A stretch of 64,000 nucleotides of DNA from Sedimentitalea arenosa (GCF_016428585.1 NZ_JAELVR010000005.1:62001-126000); one strand, 5' to 3'; positions 36,420-46,236 are shown, counted from the first letter of the stretch. The notes: a model not told the origin generated them from the sequence alone. Numbers and translations: made by a program.

Positions 36420-37334
36420 TCAGCCCGCCGTGTTTGTCATTGCTTGTGCAATCCGCGCCGCCAGTCGCGCGTTGTTGCGCACCAAGGCGATGTTGGCGGT
36501 CAGGGAGTGCCCGTCTGTCTGTTCATAGATTCGCTGCAGCAGGAAGGGGGTGACGTCCTTTCCGGTGATGCGGTGGCGCGCGGCATCGGCCTGGGCCGAT
36601 GCGATGATCGGCGACAGTGTCTCGACCGGAATCTCGGCGTCGGTCGGAATCGGGTTGGCGACGAGTTGGCCACCGGGTACGCCGAGCGCGCGGCGCACAA
36701 GATGCGCCCGTGCGATCGCGGCGGGCTCGTCCATGCGCAGCGGCGCCTTGTGCCCGGACCGGGCCGACCAGAAGGCCGGAAACGCGTCCTGACCGTAGGC
36801 GATGACCGGTACGCCGAGCGTTTCCAGCACTTCCAGCGTCTTGGCGATGTCGAGAATGGCCTTGGCCCCTGCGGCGACGACGGTGACGGGGGTCTGGGCG
36901 AGTTCCTGAAGATCGGCGGAGATATCGAAGCTCGATTCTGCACCCTGGTGCACGCCGCCGATTCCGCCGGTGGCGAAGACCGGGATCTGCGCGTGATGGG
37001 CCGCGATCATTGTCGCCGCGACCGTCGTGGCGCCGGTGCCGCCGGTCGCGAGACAGGCGGCGAGGTCCGCGCGCGACAGCTTGGCGACCTGATTGGCCTG
37101 CGCGAGGGCGGTGAGTTGCTCGGGTTCGAGACCGACATGCAGACGCCCCTCCAGCACCGCCATCGTGGCGGGCGTGGCGCCGGTCTCGCGAATGTCGGCT
37201 TCGACCTGGCGCGCGACCTCGACATTCCTGGGATAAGGCATCCCGTGGGTGATGATCGTGCTTTCCAGCGCGACGATGGGTGACTTGGCCGCCTTGGCGG
37301 CGCGGACTTCTTTGGACAGGCTAAGGTCGATCAC
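36420..37334 (-). CDS. psuG: Pseudouridine-5'-phosphate glycosidase
   Basis: Splits pseudouridine 5'-phosphate into uracil and ribose 5-phosphate, the second step of pseudouridine breakdown. The protein has 304 residues with family motifs IVALESTIITHGMPYP, TGGTGATTV and GGIGGVHQGAESSFDIS. The start is GTG at 37334: it overlaps the psuK stop as GTGA, and the 95 codons upstream in the same frame show no homology. The pairing with the PfkB kinase gene directly upstream supports the role. Confidence 0.93.
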   Translation of the reverse strand: MIDLSLSKEVRAAKAAKSPIVALESTIITHGMPYPRNVEVARQVEADIRETGATPATMAVLEGRLHVGLEPEQLTALAQANQVAKLSRADLAACLATGGTGATTVAATMIAAHHAQIPVFATGGIGGVHQGAESSFDISADLQELAQTPVTVVAAGAKAILDIAKTLEVLETLGVPVIAYGQDAFPAFWSARSGHKAPLRMDEPAAIARAHLVRRALGVPGGQLVANPIPTDAEIPVETLSPIIASAQADAARHRITGKDVTPFLLQRIYEQTDGHSLTANIALVRNNARLAARIAQAMTNTAG

Positions 37335-38230
37335 AGTGGGGTGTCTCCGGATACGTAGATGGCGGCGGCGTGAAGCGCGCTGGCCAGGGCCGCTTCCCGG
37401 TCCTGGCCTTCGGCTTCGGCGGCGATATGTGCGGCCATGAAGGTGTCGCCAGCGCCGGTGACGCGGGTGACCAGTACTTCGGGCGGTGTCAGGCCGATTG
37501 CGCCGGTCGGGTCTGCCTCGGTCGCGGTGCGTTCGCCGTCGGTCACCAGCACGCGCGCGGCGCCGCGCGCGATCAAGCCCCGTGCAGCCTCCTGCGACGA
37601 GGCGAACTCCGTCTGGCACAGCAGTCCGGCTTCCTCGAGGTTGACGTAGAGCGTGGCGCGGCGGTGGGTGATGAAGGGCAGCAGTCGTTCGGCCTTGCCG
37701 GGAGAGGCGGGCGCGACCCTCAGATCGGCGTCGGCGAAGGCGGCATCGCGTGCGATCCGTTCCAGCAAACTGCGCGTGAGGTTGCCGTCCAGCGCGATCA
37801 GCCCGTCAAAGCGGCGCGTCGCGGTGCCGAGTGGGCCGTGCAGCAGCGGCCGCAGGATCTTGTCGCCGGCCGCTTCCAGTGAATGGGCGTCCGCGATGGC
37901 CGCGATCAGGCCGTTCGCCGCCTCGACCGCCATGTAACGGTCGGTCGGCAGATCGTCGGAGCGGTAGACATGGTCCGTGATCATTCCCAGGCGGGCGCAG
38001 GCCTCGGTCAGTTCGTCGCCTTCGGGATCGCGTCCGATCGTGCTCAACAGCGTTGGCGTCAGACCGAAGCGCACCAGTGTCATGGCGATGTTCATCGCGA
38101 CCCCGCCGGGCAGCCGGGTGATGCGGCCCGGCACGTCGGAGCCTTGCCGCATGTGGCTTGCGGACCGTCCGATCACGTCCCAGAGGACGCTGCCGATACA
38201 GATGATCCCTGTGTGGGCGGTTCGTGTCAT
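37331..38230 (-). CDS. psuK: PfkB-family kinase, probably pseudouridine kinase
   Basis: Ribokinase-fold kinase of 299 residues. The two PfkB signatures are seen: GGVAMNIAMTLVRFG near the N-terminus and VTGAGDTFMAAH near the C-terminus with the catalytic Asp. The immediate overlap with psuG makes pseudouridine the most likely substrate; PfkB sequences alone do not fix it. ATG at 38230 is used, since a frame upstream to 38266 adds residues without homology. Confidence 0.88.
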   Translation of the reverse strand: MTRTAHTGIICIGSVLWDVIGRSASHMRQGSDVPGRITRLPGGVAMNIAMTLVRFGLTPTLLSTIGRDPEGDELTEACARLGMITDHVYRSDDLPTDRYMAVEAANGLIAAIADAHSLEAAGDKILRPLLHGPLGTATRRFDGLIALDGNLTRSLLERIARDAAFADADLRVAPASPGKAERLLPFITHRRATLYVNLEEAGLLCQTEFASSQEAARGLIARGAARVLVTDGERTATEADPTGAIGLTPPEVLVTRVTGAGDTFMAAHIAAEAEGQDREAALASALHAAAIYVSGDTPL

Positions 38231-38516
38231 GGCAAGGCTTGTGACCCCATTCCGCCCGGCGCGCAAGGGGAGTGGCGCGGCGGGTCAGGGCACATGAACG
38301 GTCAGCGTCGCGCTGAGGCTTTCCCGTACCGCGACCCGGTTATCTCCAGAGACTTGCCCCACGACCGCTTCGTGCAAGTGGCCATTGCCCACAGTCACTG
38401 GAACCGACGGGCCTCCGACGTGATCGATGCGATACCGTGTGAGGCGCGTTTCGCTTTCGGGCGCGCCCCGACAGATCAGACGTCTTCCAGGTCGTGAAAT
38501 CTCTGATCCGAGGGCC

Positions 38517-39137
38517 TCAGCCCATGGCGGCGATCAGGTTGGCCAGCGCGGAGGCCGGGGCGTCGGCGCTCCAGATTTCATCGCCGATCCCGAAAAAGTC
38601 CGTGCAGGGGGCGAGGGTGCGCACCACGTCGGGGGACAGCCCGCCCTCGGCGACGACCGGGATCTCGATCACCTCGGACCACCATTGAAACAGGTCCGTT
38701 TCTGCGATCGTCCCGTCGCCGAGACCGCTCTGGGCGACCGGGCCGAAGCTGATGTAGTCGGCCCCGGCTTCGCCGGCGGTCAGCCCGTCATGGCGCGATG
38801 CGCCGCAGAAGCTGCCGACGATCGCATCCGGCCCCAGATGCTTGCGCGCTGCGCGGACCGATTTTCCGGCGTCCGTCAGGTGGACCCCGTCAAGACCCAG
38901 GCGTTCGGCCTGCAGCACGTGATCGTCGATCACCAGTGCCACGTCGCGGGCATGCGCGATTTCACGCAGCGTATCGGCGGCGCGACCGATCTGGTCTTCG
39001 TCGCGGGTGGCGAGCGACAAGCGGAGGCAGGCGATGGCATGGCTGTCGAGCACCCGCGCGAGCTGTTCGGAGAAGGGCTCGGGATCGAACGCAGCGGGGG
39101 TGATGAGGTAGATCTGCGGTGTCTCGGGGCTGGTCAT
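38517..39137 (-). CDS. Thiamine-phosphate synthase-like protein (ThiE/TenI family)
   Basis: A 206-residue TIM-barrel protein. Family phrases are IGRAADTLREIAHARDVALVIDD (about 50-72), GLDGVHLTDAGKSVR and GSFCGASRHDGLTAGEAGADYISFGPV. True ThiE couples the thiazole and pyrimidine halves of thiamine; short members such as TenI lack the activity. No other thi gene is near, so enzyme activity is uncertain. The start at 39137 was chosen for homology. The 286 bases between this gene and psuK contain an open frame without ATG on the same strand that is discussed in the findings. Confidence 0.8.
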   Translation of the reverse strand: MTSPETPQIYLITPAAFDPEPFSEQLARVLDSHAIACLRLSLATRDEDQIGRAADTLREIAHARDVALVIDDHVLQAERLGLDGVHLTDAGKSVRAARKHLGPDAIVGSFCGASRHDGLTAGEAGADYISFGPVAQSGLGDGTIAETDLFQWWSEVIEIPVVAEGGLSPDVVRTLAPCTDFFGIGDEIWSADAPASALANLIAAMG

Positions 39138-39200
39138 CGGGCGGTCCTGATCTGTTTCGCCGTGGTGTATCCCAAGCCGCGGGAGATGAAAACGTCCATG

Positions 39201-39232
39201 CCTCCGGCGGGAGTATTTTTGCGAAGATGAAG
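39201..39232 (+). repeat. Dispersed intergenic repeat, copy 2
   Basis: Short imperfect dyad CCTCCGGCGGGAG followed by GGAGTATTT (39210-39218), three bases, then CGAAGATGAAG (39222-39232). Both boxes and the spacing equal those of copy 1 near 34572-34594. It lies upstream of the RNA methyltransferase gene and downstream, in the divergent sense, of the ThiE-like gene. Confidence 0.55.
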
Positions 39233-39297
39233 CCGCGATCACTTGACCCTCGGCGTTGGGGAACCTTAAGCGGGGGACGGTTTTCACGGAGACAGAC

Positions 39298-40038
39298 ATG
39301 CCGAGCGAAGAGCCGCAGCCCGCCATCGTCCTTGTGCGCCCGCAGATGGGTGAGAATATCGGCGCCGCGGCGCGGGCGATGTGGAATTTCGGTCTGGACC
39401 GGATGCGGATCGTGGCGCCCCGCGACGGCTGGCCCAACCCGAAGGCGGATGCGATGGCCAGCGGTGCCGGGCGGCTGCTGGACGAGGCGCAGCTCTGCGC
39501 CGATCTGCCCGAGGCGATCGGGGACAGTGCCTTCGTCTTCGCGACGACCGCACGTCAGCGGGACCTGACCAAACCGGTCTTTGACCCCGAGGAGGCGATG
39601 CGGTTGGCGGCGGACAAGATCGCGTCGGGCGAGAAAGTCGCGATTCTGTTCGGGCCCGAACGGGCGGGGCTGGAGAACGAGGACATCGCCCGCGCGAACG
39701 CGATCATCTCGGTCCCGGTGAACCCGGCGTTTCCGTCGCTGAACCTGGCGCAATGTGTGTTGCTTGCGGGATACGAGTGGCAGCGCCAGCGGACTGCGGC
39801 ACCGACGCCGGCCCGGACGGTTCCCGACGTCGCCACCGGCGCGGAGGTCGAGGCGCTGGCCCGTCACTACGAGGAGCGGCTGGAGGAAGCGGGTTTCTTC
39901 TTTCCCGACAGCAAGGCCGAGAGCATGAAGGTCCACCTGCGAAACCTCTGGTCCCGGATGCCGATGACGCGCGCCGATGTCCGGATGCTGCACGGAATCC
40001 TGCGGCAGATGGTCCGCTGGAAAGAGCGTGGCGGGTGA
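39298..40038 (+). CDS. tRNA/rRNA methyltransferase, SpoU family (TrmJ-like)
   Basis: SPOUT-fold 2'-O-methyltransferase of 246 residues. Signature motifs are NIGAAARAMWNFG (motif 1), ILFGPERAGLENED (motif 2) and VPVNPAFPSLNLAQCVLL (motif 3). TrmJ methylates position 32 of certain tRNAs, and the sequence fits this group rather than TrmH. The C-terminal helical extension (residues about 175-246) resembles the TrmJ tail. GGAGA upstream of ATG 39298 supports the start; upstream in-frame codons are not homologous. Confidence 0.85.
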   Translation: MPSEEPQPAIVLVRPQMGENIGAAARAMWNFGLDRMRIVAPRDGWPNPKADAMASGAGRLLDEAQLCADLPEAIGDSAFVFATTARQRDLTKPVFDPEEAMRLAADKIASGEKVAILFGPERAGLENEDIARANAIISVPVNPAFPSLNLAQCVLLAGYEWQRQRTAAPTPARTVPDVATGAEVEALARHYEERLEEAGFFFPDSKAESMKVHLRNLWSRMPMTRADVRMLHGILRQMVRWKERGG

Positions 40039-40102
40039 TCCGGCTGGACGCCCGGGGTGGACCGCCCTAGGCTCTGCCGAAATTCGCGACAACGAGGCCG
40101 GG

Positions 40103-41257
40103 ATGAGCCAGAAACGCAACATTTTCGAAGAGGTGGCGGAGCCCGGGGCCCGCACAGTGACCCCGCGCACGGGGACGATCGACCAGGGACGGGGCGGCGC
40201 CAGGCGCGGTGTCCGGCTCTGGTTGATGATCCTGTTCGCACTGGTCGTCGTGATGATCGCCGTGGGCGGGCTGACGCGGCTGACCGACAGCGGTCTGTCG
40301 ATCACTGAATGGCGCCCGATCACCGGGGCCGTGCCGCCGATGAATGCGGCGGACTGGCAAGCGGAGTTCGACAAGTACAAGCAGATCGACGAGTTTCGCA
40401 TCCAGAACCAGTGGATGGAGCTTGACGACTTCAAGGTGATCTACTGGTGGGAATGGGGCCATCGACAGTTGGGCCGGGTGATCGGGTTGGTCTGGGCGGT
40501 CGGTTTCCTCGGCTTCGCCGTCGCGCGCAACATACCGCCGGGGTGGACCGGGCGGTTGTTCCTTGTCGGTGCGCTCGGAGGCGTGCAGGGAGCGATCGGC
40601 TGGTGGATGGTGTCATCGGGCGTGACGCAGGGCGAGGGGGCGACGGATGTGGCCAGCTATCGCCTGGCGGTTCACCTGGGACTTGCCTTCGCCATCCTGG
40701 GAGTGCTGGCCTGGTATGTCTTCCTGCTGGGGCGGCCCGAGCGCGAGCTGTTGCAGGCCCGACGCGCCAAGGAAACGCGCCTGTTCGGGCTGTCCACGGG
40801 CCTTCTGCATTTCGCCTTTCTGCAGATCCTGATCGGGGCGCTCGTCGCGGGGATCGACGCCGGGCGCAGCTATACGGATTGGCCATTGATGGGCGGACAG
40901 GTGATCCCCCCCAACCCGATGCTGCTGGAGCCGGCATGGCGGAACCTCTTCGAGAACCCGGGTCTGGTGCAGTTCATCCATCGCGTCACGGGCTATCTGT
41001 TGCTGGGTTTCGGTATCGTCGTGTGGCTGAAGGGGCGGCGCAGCGCGCACGAGGCGACACGCTTCGCCTTCAACGCCACGATGGCCGTGTTGGCCTTGCA
41101 GATCGTGCTGGGCATCGTGACCGTTCTCTATGCAGCGCCCTGGCAGGTGGCGATCCTGCATCAATTGCTGGCGGTGGTGCTCTGGGTGCTGATCCTGCGG
41201 GCGCGTTTCCTGTCGGCCTATCCGATCGCCACATCTCTGCGGGGGCGTTCGGCATGA
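40103..41257 (+). CDS. ctaA: Heme A synthase (COX15/CtaA)
   Basis: Membrane enzyme that converts heme O to heme A for cytochrome oxidase. The 384-residue protein has eight expected helices and conserved histidines in WWEWGHRQLGR, YRLAVHLGLAFA, FIHRVTGYLLLG and AILHQLLAVVLW. The extracellular loop lacks the paired Cys of Bacillus CtaA, as in alphaproteobacterial (type 2) enzymes. The N-terminus MSQKRNIFEEV matches relatives. The stop overlaps the ATG of the carboxypeptidase gene (ATGA). A frame reaching back to 39977 is not used. Confidence 0.93.
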   Translation: MSQKRNIFEEVAEPGARTVTPRTGTIDQGRGGARRGVRLWLMILFALVVVMIAVGGLTRLTDSGLSITEWRPITGAVPPMNAADWQAEFDKYKQIDEFRIQNQWMELDDFKVIYWWEWGHRQLGRVIGLVWAVGFLGFAVARNIPPGWTGRLFLVGALGGVQGAIGWWMVSSGVTQGEGATDVASYRLAVHLGLAFAILGVLAWYVFLLGRPERELLQARRAKETRLFGLSTGLLHFAFLQILIGALVAGIDAGRSYTDWPLMGGQVIPPNPMLLEPAWRNLFENPGLVQFIHRVTGYLLLGFGIVVWLKGRRSAHEATRFAFNATMAVLALQIVLGIVTVLYAAPWQVAILHQLLAVVLWVLILRARFLSAYPIATSLRGRSA

Positions 41258-42723
41258 CGGCTTTTGATCGATTGATCGCCTATCAGCGCGACACTGCCGC
41301 ACTTGCGCAGATCGCCGGGCGGCTGGGCTGGGACCAGGAAACCATGATGCCGCGCGGCGCGGCCGCGCAACGCGGCGTCGAGATGGCGGCGATCGAGGCG
41401 GTGCTGCATGCGCGGCGCTCCGCTCCCGAGGTCGGCGAATGGCTTGCGGACGCGCGGGCGCCCGACGAGGTCGGCGCGGCCCATCTGCGCGAGATCCGCC
41501 GCGCGTATGATCGTGCGACCAAGGTGCCCGGCGATCTTGCCCGCCGTCTTGCGCAGGTCACCTCCGAAGCGCAGGGGATCTGGGCGGCGGCACGGGCGGG
41601 CGAAGACGTGGCGGCTTTTCTGCCGGTGCTCGAGGACGTCGTCGCGCTGAAGCGCGAAGAGGGGGCGGCGCTGGCCGCGGGCGGTGACGTCTATGACGCG
41701 ATGCTCCAGGATTATGAACCCGGGGCATCGGCGGAGCAGATCGGGGCGATGTTCGATGCGATGCGCCCGCGTCTCGTGGCCTTGCGGAGCGCGATTCTCG
41801 CCAAGCCCGCACCGAAGGGACTGTCGGGGCAGTTCGACGAGGCGGTCCAGATGCAGCTGGCCGTGACGCTGGCGCAAGCCTTTGGCTATGACATGGCGCG
41901 GGGGCGGCTCGACAAGGCGGTGCATCCGTTCAGTTCGGGCAGCGGGGCGGATGTGCGCATCACCACGCGGACCAGCCCGACCGACCCGTTCAACTGTATT
42001 TATTCCACGATCCACGAGGTCGGTCATGCCGCCTATGAGCAGGCGATCAGGCCCGATTTCGCGCTCAGCGCGCTGGGGCAGGGCGTGTCGATGGGCGTGC
42101 ACGAAAGCCAGAGCCGGATCTACGAAAACCAGATCGGCCGCAGCCGCGCCTTCACCGGCTGGCTGTTCGGGCGGATGAAGGACGCTTTCGGCGCGTTGGG
42201 TCCAGAGGACGCGGAAGCGTTCCATGCCGCGGTGAACCGGGTACACAAGGGCTATATCCGCACCGAGGCGGACGAGGTGCAGTACAATCTGCACATCATG
42301 CTGCGCTTTGACCTGGAACGCGCGCTGATGTCTGGCGATCTTCAGGTGCGCGACCTGGAAACGGCCTGGAACGACCGTTTCGCGGCGGATTTCGGATATG
42401 TGGTCGACACGCCTTCGAACGGGCTGTTGCAGGATGTGCACTGGTCCGTCGGCCTGTTCGGGTATTTCCCGACCTATGCACTGGGCAACGTCTATGCCGG
42501 TTGCCTGCACGAGGCGATGCGCGCGGCGTTGCCCGATCTCGATGCGCGGCTGGCCGAGGGCGATACATCGACTGCCACTGCCTGGCTGCGGGACCATGTT
42601 CAGCAGTTCGGCGGGCTTTACGAACCCCGCCAGCTGATCGAGAAGGCCAGTGGCGCGGTGCCGAGCGAGGAGCCGCTGTTGCGCTACCTCGAAACGAAAT
42701 TCACGGCACTCTACGATCTTTGA
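41254..42723 (+). CDS. Carboxypeptidase M32 (thermostable carboxypeptidase Taq type)
   Basis: Metal-dependent carboxypeptidase of 489 residues. The zinc motif HEVGH is at about 254-258 (TIHEVGHAAYEQ), and the third ligand Glu lies in VHESQSRIYEN. The N-terminal helical region has the family phrase LGWDQETMMPRGAAAQRG. Family members remove most C-terminal residues except Pro and acidic ones. No export signal is present. It starts at the ATG overlapping the ctaA stop. A perfect hairpin follows 5 bases after its stop. Confidence 0.92.
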   Translation: MTAFDRLIAYQRDTAALAQIAGRLGWDQETMMPRGAAAQRGVEMAAIEAVLHARRSAPEVGEWLADARAPDEVGAAHLREIRRAYDRATKVPGDLARRLAQVTSEAQGIWAAARAGEDVAAFLPVLEDVVALKREEGAALAAGGDVYDAMLQDYEPGASAEQIGAMFDAMRPRLVALRSAILAKPAPKGLSGQFDEAVQMQLAVTLAQAFGYDMARGRLDKAVHPFSSGSGADVRITTRTSPTDPFNCIYSTIHEVGHAAYEQAIRPDFALSALGQGVSMGVHESQSRIYENQIGRSRAFTGWLFGRMKDAFGALGPEDAEAFHAAVNRVHKGYIRTEADEVQYNLHIMLRFDLERALMSGDLQVRDLETAWNDRFAADFGYVVDTPSNGLLQDVHWSVGLFGYFPTYALGNVYAGCLHEAMRAALPDLDARLAEGDTSTATAWLRDHVQQFGGLYEPRQLIEKASGAVPSEEPLLRYLETKFTALYDL

Positions 42724-42728
42724 ACGGC

Positions 42729-42754
42729 AAACGCAGGGCCGGAGCCCTGCGTTT
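42729..42754. terminator. Bidirectional hairpin terminator between convergent genes
   Basis: AAACGCAGGGC (42729-42739) pairs perfectly over 11 bases with GCCCTGCGTTT (42744-42754) around a CGGA tetraloop. It begins 5 bases after the carboxypeptidase stop and ends 17 bases before the DoxX stop, so it can serve both strands: the A/T-rich ends give AAA/TTT on each side. Confidence 0.8.
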
Positions 42755-42771
42755 CAGTTCCGGTTCCGGCA

Positions 42772-43173
42772 TCAGGCGTGGGCGGTCCTGCCCCCTGCCA
42801 TCCGCGCGTCAAGCGAAAGCGCCCCGGCACCCTGCACGAAGAGTGCGAGATAACCGCCGGCCATGGCGAGGTTTTTCAGGAACATGTTCATCTGCATCTG
42901 ATCGCCCGGCACATAGTGATAGAGCACTGCGGATGCGACGCAGAAGGCTGCGAGGCCGAGAGCTGCGAAGCGGGTCTGCCAGCCGACGATCAGCAGCAGG
43001 CCGCCAATGATCTCGGCCAGGACGACGGGCCAGGCGAGGAAGGCCGGGACACCGCCCGAGGCCATGTAGCCGGCAAAGCCCTGAACATCGCCGAGCTTGC
43101 CGAACCCGGCGACGACGAAGATCGCGCCCAGCAGGACGCGTGCGAGGAGAAGAACGAAAGAGTTGAGGGACAT
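42772..43173 (-). CDS. DoxX family membrane protein
   Basis: A 133-residue protein with four membrane helices (SFVLLLARVLLGAIFVVAGFGKLG is the first). The DoxX pattern is GKLGDVQGFAGYMASGGVPAFLAWPVVLAEIIGG truncated in the middle by the second helix, followed by LGLAAFCVASAVLYHY. Family members are linked to thiol/quinone redox and stress in some bacteria. GGAG is 7 bases before the ATG. A nested inverted repeat lies 45 bases upstream of the start and may be its operator. Confidence 0.87.
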   Translation of the reverse strand: MSLNSFVLLLARVLLGAIFVVAGFGKLGDVQGFAGYMASGGVPAFLAWPVVLAEIIGGLLLIVGWQTRFAALGLAAFCVASAVLYHYVPGDQMQMNMFLKNLAMAGGYLALFVQGAGALSLDARMAGGRTAHA

Positions 43174-43217
43174 GGTTGCACTCCGTTGACCAAATCATTG
43201 GAGCACAACATGTCATG

Positions 43218-43250
43218 TGCGCAGTAATGGGAAACACCCAAAACTGCGCA
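43218..43250. promoter_or_regulatory. Nested inverted repeat between gyrA and DoxX genes
   Basis: Outer arms TGCGCAGT (43218-43225) and ACTGCGCA (43243-43250), a symmetrical AA/AA internal loop, inner arms TGGG (43228-43231) and CCCA (43237-43240) and a 5-base loop: twelve paired bases in all. In the minus-strand sense it follows the gyrA stop by 47 bases and precedes the DoxX ATG by 45 bases. It lacks a T-tract, so it may be a weak terminator, an operator, or both. Confidence 0.5.
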
Positions 43251-43297
43251 GGTTCTGTTCACTCTCGCACGATTCTCGGCGGCGGGGACGGGTGGCG

Positions 43298-46039
43298 TCA
43301 AACGTCCGATGCGTCCTCTTCACCGGCGTCATTGCCCTGATCGGCGATCCAGGCGACGCTGACGACTTCTTCTCCCTTGGCGGTGTCGAACACCTTGACC
43401 CCGCCGGCGCTGCGCGAACGGAAGGATATGCCATCGACCGGCACGCGGATCGATTGCCCCTTGGAGGTGGCCAACATGATCTGGTCATCGAGTTCCACGG
43501 GGAACGAGGCGACCAGTTCGCCGCCGCGCATCGCCTTGTCCATCGCCGCGACGCCCTGGCCGCCGCGGCCGCGGACCGGGTAGTCGTGGCTCGAGCTCAG
43601 CTTGCCCGACCCCCCGGCGGTGATCGTCAGGATCAGGTTCTCGGCCGCGGACATGGCGGCGTATTTCTCTGGGCCGAAATTGTCGCTGGCCGCGACTTCT
43701 TCGTCCTCGCCGTTGTCCTCGTCCGTCAGGCCGGCGACAGCGCGGCGCATCTTGAGGTATGCGGCGCGGTCCTCGGGCGTGGCCTCGTAGTGGCGAATGA
43801 CCGACATCGAGACCACCCGTGCGCCGTCGCCCAGCCGGATGCCGCGCACCCCGGTGGATTCGCGCGAATTGAAGACGCGGACGTCGGTCGTGCGGAAACG
43901 GATCGCCCGGCCGAGGTTCGTGACCAGCATCACGTCGTCGTCTTCCGAACAGATCCGCGCGTTGACCAGTTCGACCCCTTCGGGCAGCTTCATCGCGATC
44001 TTGCCATTGCGCCGCACGTTGGTGAAATCGGACAGGCGGTTGCGCCGCACGTCGCCGGCGCTGGTGGCGAAGATGACCTGGAGGTTCTCCCATTCGTCGT
44101 CGGGCACGTCGACAGGCATGATCGCGGCGATCGACACGCCGGTCGGGATCGGCAGGATGTTGACGATCGCCTTTCCCTTGGAGGTGCGCCCGCCCTGCGG
44201 CAGCCGCCAGGTCTTGAGCTTGTAGACCATGCCGTCGGTCGTGAAGAACAGAAGCTGGGTGTGCGTGTTGGCCACGAAGAGCGTGGTCACCACGTCCTCT
44301 TCCTTGGTCTGCATGCCCGCAAGACCCTTGCCGCCGCGCCGCTGGCTGCGGAAGTCGGCGAGCGGAGTGCGCTTGATGTAACCACCCGAGGTCACGGTCA
44401 CGACCATGTCCTCGCGCTCGATCAGGTCCTCGTCTTGCATGTCGCCGGACCAGTCGACGATCTCGGTGCGACGGTCCACGGCGAACAGCTCGCGTACCTC
44501 GCGCAACTCGTCGGCGATGATCCCCATGATCCGCTCGCGGCTACCAAGAATCTCGAGGTATTCCTTGATCTTGCCGGCCAGTTCTTCCAGTTCGTCGGTG
44601 ACTTCCTTGACGCCGATCTGGGTCAGGCGCTGCAGACGCAGTTCGAGGATCGCGCGGGCCTGGGTTTCGGACAGGTTGTAGGTGCCGTCCTCGTTGGCGG
44701 TATGGGTGGGATCGTCGATCAGACGGATGTATTCGAGGATCGCTTCTGCGGGCCAGCGCCGGGTCATCAGCCGTTCGCGGGCCTCGGCCGCATCGGCCGA
44801 GGAGCGGATCGTGGCGACGATCTCGTCGATGTTTGTCACGGCGACGGCAAGGCCGCAGAGCACGTGGCTGCGTTCGCGCGCCTTGCGCAGCAGATGCGCC
44901 GTGCGCCGTGCGACCACGTCCTCGCGGAAGTCGATGAACGAGGTCAGGAAGCGGCGCAGGGTCAGTTGTTCGGGCCGTCCGCCGTTCAACGCCAGCATGT
45001 TGCAGCCGAAATAGGTCTGCATCGGCGAGAAACGGAACAGCTGGTTCAATACCACCTCGGCAGTTGCGTCGCGCTTGAGTTCGATCACCACGCGCACGCC
45101 GTTGCGGTCGCTTTCGTCCTGAACGTGGGCGACGCCTTCGATGCGCTTCTCGCGCACGGCTTCGGCGATCTTCTCGATCATCGCGGACTTGTTGACCTGG
45201 TAGGGGATTTCGTCGACGACGATGGCAAACCGGTCCTTGCGGATTTCCTCGACCCGGGTCTTGGCACGGATGATGACGCTACCGCGCCCTTCGAGATAGG
45301 CCTTCCGCGCGCCCGAACGGCCCAGCATGATGCCACCGGTCGGGAAATCGGGGCCGGGGATGTATTCGATCAACTGCTCGCTGGAGAGATCCGGATCCTC
45401 GATCAAAGCGAGGGTGGCGTCGATCACTTCGCCGAGATTGTGCGGCGGAATGTTGGTCGCCATGCCGACGGCGATGCCGCCCGCGCCGTTGACCAGCATG
45501 TTCGGAAAACGCGCCGGAAGGACCGTGGGCTCCCGGTCCTTGCCGTCGTAATTGTCTTGAAAATCAACGGTTTCCTTGTCGATGTCCGCCAGCAGGTAGG
45601 CCGCGGGCTTGTCCATGCGCACCTCGGTGTAGCGCATCGCCGCAGGGTTGTCGCCGTCCATCGAGCCGAAGTTGCCCTGACCGTCGAGCAGCGGCAGGGA
45701 CATCGAGAAATCCTGCGCCATGCGGACCAGCGCGTCGTAGATCGCGCTGTCGCCGTGGGGGTGGTACTTACCCATGACATCGCCGACCGGGCGGGCGGAT
45801 TTGCGGTAGGGCTTGTCGTGCGTGTTGCCGGTTTCGTGCATGGCATAGAGGATGCGGCGGTGCACCGGTTTTAGCCCGTCGCGCAGATCGGGGATCGCGC
45901 GGCTGACGATGACCGACATGGCGTAATCCAGGTAGGACGTGCGCATTTCGGATTCGATGGACACGGTCGGACCGCTGTAGCTGGGGCGCTGTGGCGGGGT
46001 TTCGTCCGTATTTTCAGGGGGTTCCGGCGTGTCGCTCAC
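43298..46039 (-). CDS. gyrA: DNA gyrase subunit A
   Basis: Breakage-reunion subunit of DNA gyrase, 913 residues. The catalytic Tyr137 is in AAMRYTE, and the quinolone region [17 protein letters not shown] carries Ser98 and Asp102, equal to the wild-type Ser83 and Asp87 of E. coli, so no classical resistance change is present. The GyrA-box QRRGGKG is seen in the C-terminal wheel domain. The start is GTG (46039). A likely promoter lies at 46085-46113. The acidic tail ending [11 protein letters not shown] is common in the group. Confidence 0.97.
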   Translation of the reverse strand: MSDTPEPPENTDETPPQRPSYSGPTVSIESEMRTSYLDYAMSVIVSRAIPDLRDGLKPVHRRILYAMHETGNTHDKPYRKSARPVGDVMGKYHPHGDSAIYDALVRMAQDFSMSLPLLDGQGNFGSMDGDNPAAMRYTEVRMDKPAAYLLADIDKETVDFQDNYDGKDREPTVLPARFPNMLVNGAGGIAVGMATNIPPHNLGEVIDATLALIEDPDLSSEQLIEYIPGPDFPTGGIMLGRSGARKAYLEGRGSVIIRAKTRVEEIRKDRFAIVVDEIPYQVNKSAMIEKIAEAVREKRIEGVAHVQDESDRNGVRVVIELKRDATAEVVLNQLFRFSPMQTYFGCNMLALNGGRPEQLTLRRFLTSFIDFREDVVARRTAHLLRKARERSHVLCGLAVAVTNIDEIVATIRSSADAAEARERLMTRRWPAEAILEYIRLIDDPTHTANEDGTYNLSETQARAILELRLQRLTQIGVKEVTDELEELAGKIKEYLEILGSRERIMGIIADELREVRELFAVDRRTEIVDWSGDMQDEDLIEREDMVVTVTSGGYIKRTPLADFRSQRRGGKGLAGMQTKEEDVVTTLFVANTHTQLLFFTTDGMVYKLKTWRLPQGGRTSKGKAIVNILPIPTGVSIAAIMPVDVPDDEWENLQVIFATSAGDVRRNRLSDFTNVRRNGKIAMKLPEGVELVNARICSEDDDVMLVTNLGRAIRFRTTDVRVFNSRESTGVRGIRLGDGARVVSMSVIRHYEATPEDRAAYLKMRRAVAGLTDEDNGEDEEVAASDNFGPEKYAAMSAAENLILTITAGGSGKLSSSHDYPVRGRGGQGVAAMDKAMRGGELVASFPVELDDQIMLATSKGQSIRVPVDGISFRSRSAGGVKVFDTAKGEEVVSVAWIADQGNDAGEEDASDV

Positions 46040-46084
46040 GTGCTCTGCCTATTTGTTGTGCATCGACTACATCTTGTGGAGGAA

Positions 46085-46113
46085 CCTTATCAGAACCCGC
46101 ATATAAGGTGCAA
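46085..46113 (-). promoter_or_regulatory. Possible gyrA promoter
   Basis: On the minus strand TTGCAC (46113-46108) and ATAAGG or GATAAG (46090-46085 or 46091-46086) are spaced by 17 or 16 bases. Transcription would start near 46078 and leave a leader of about 40 bases. The -10 is not canonical, so this is a moderate guess. Confidence 0.35.
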
Positions 46114-46236
46114 TGGCTGGCGCCCAGATCGCTTGGCAGCCACCGGGGGCAAGTGCCAACATACTGTTTTTGTTGAAATTTAATTTTTTCCGGCAATCAT
46201 GAGTCTTACAGGCACTGTTTTTTGTAGGTGATCGAG

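Noticed and set aside
38517-39137. TPP riboswitch upstream of the ThiE-like gene
   Set aside because: The bases above 39137 show no CUGAGA-type thiamine-box; the gap holds only the dispersed repeat and the methyltransferase gene's leader.
43217-45874. Plus-strand 885-codon open frame
   Set aside because: Antisense to gyrA, whose active-site motifs are on the minus strand. His- and Asp-rich composition is the mirror of gyrA codons.
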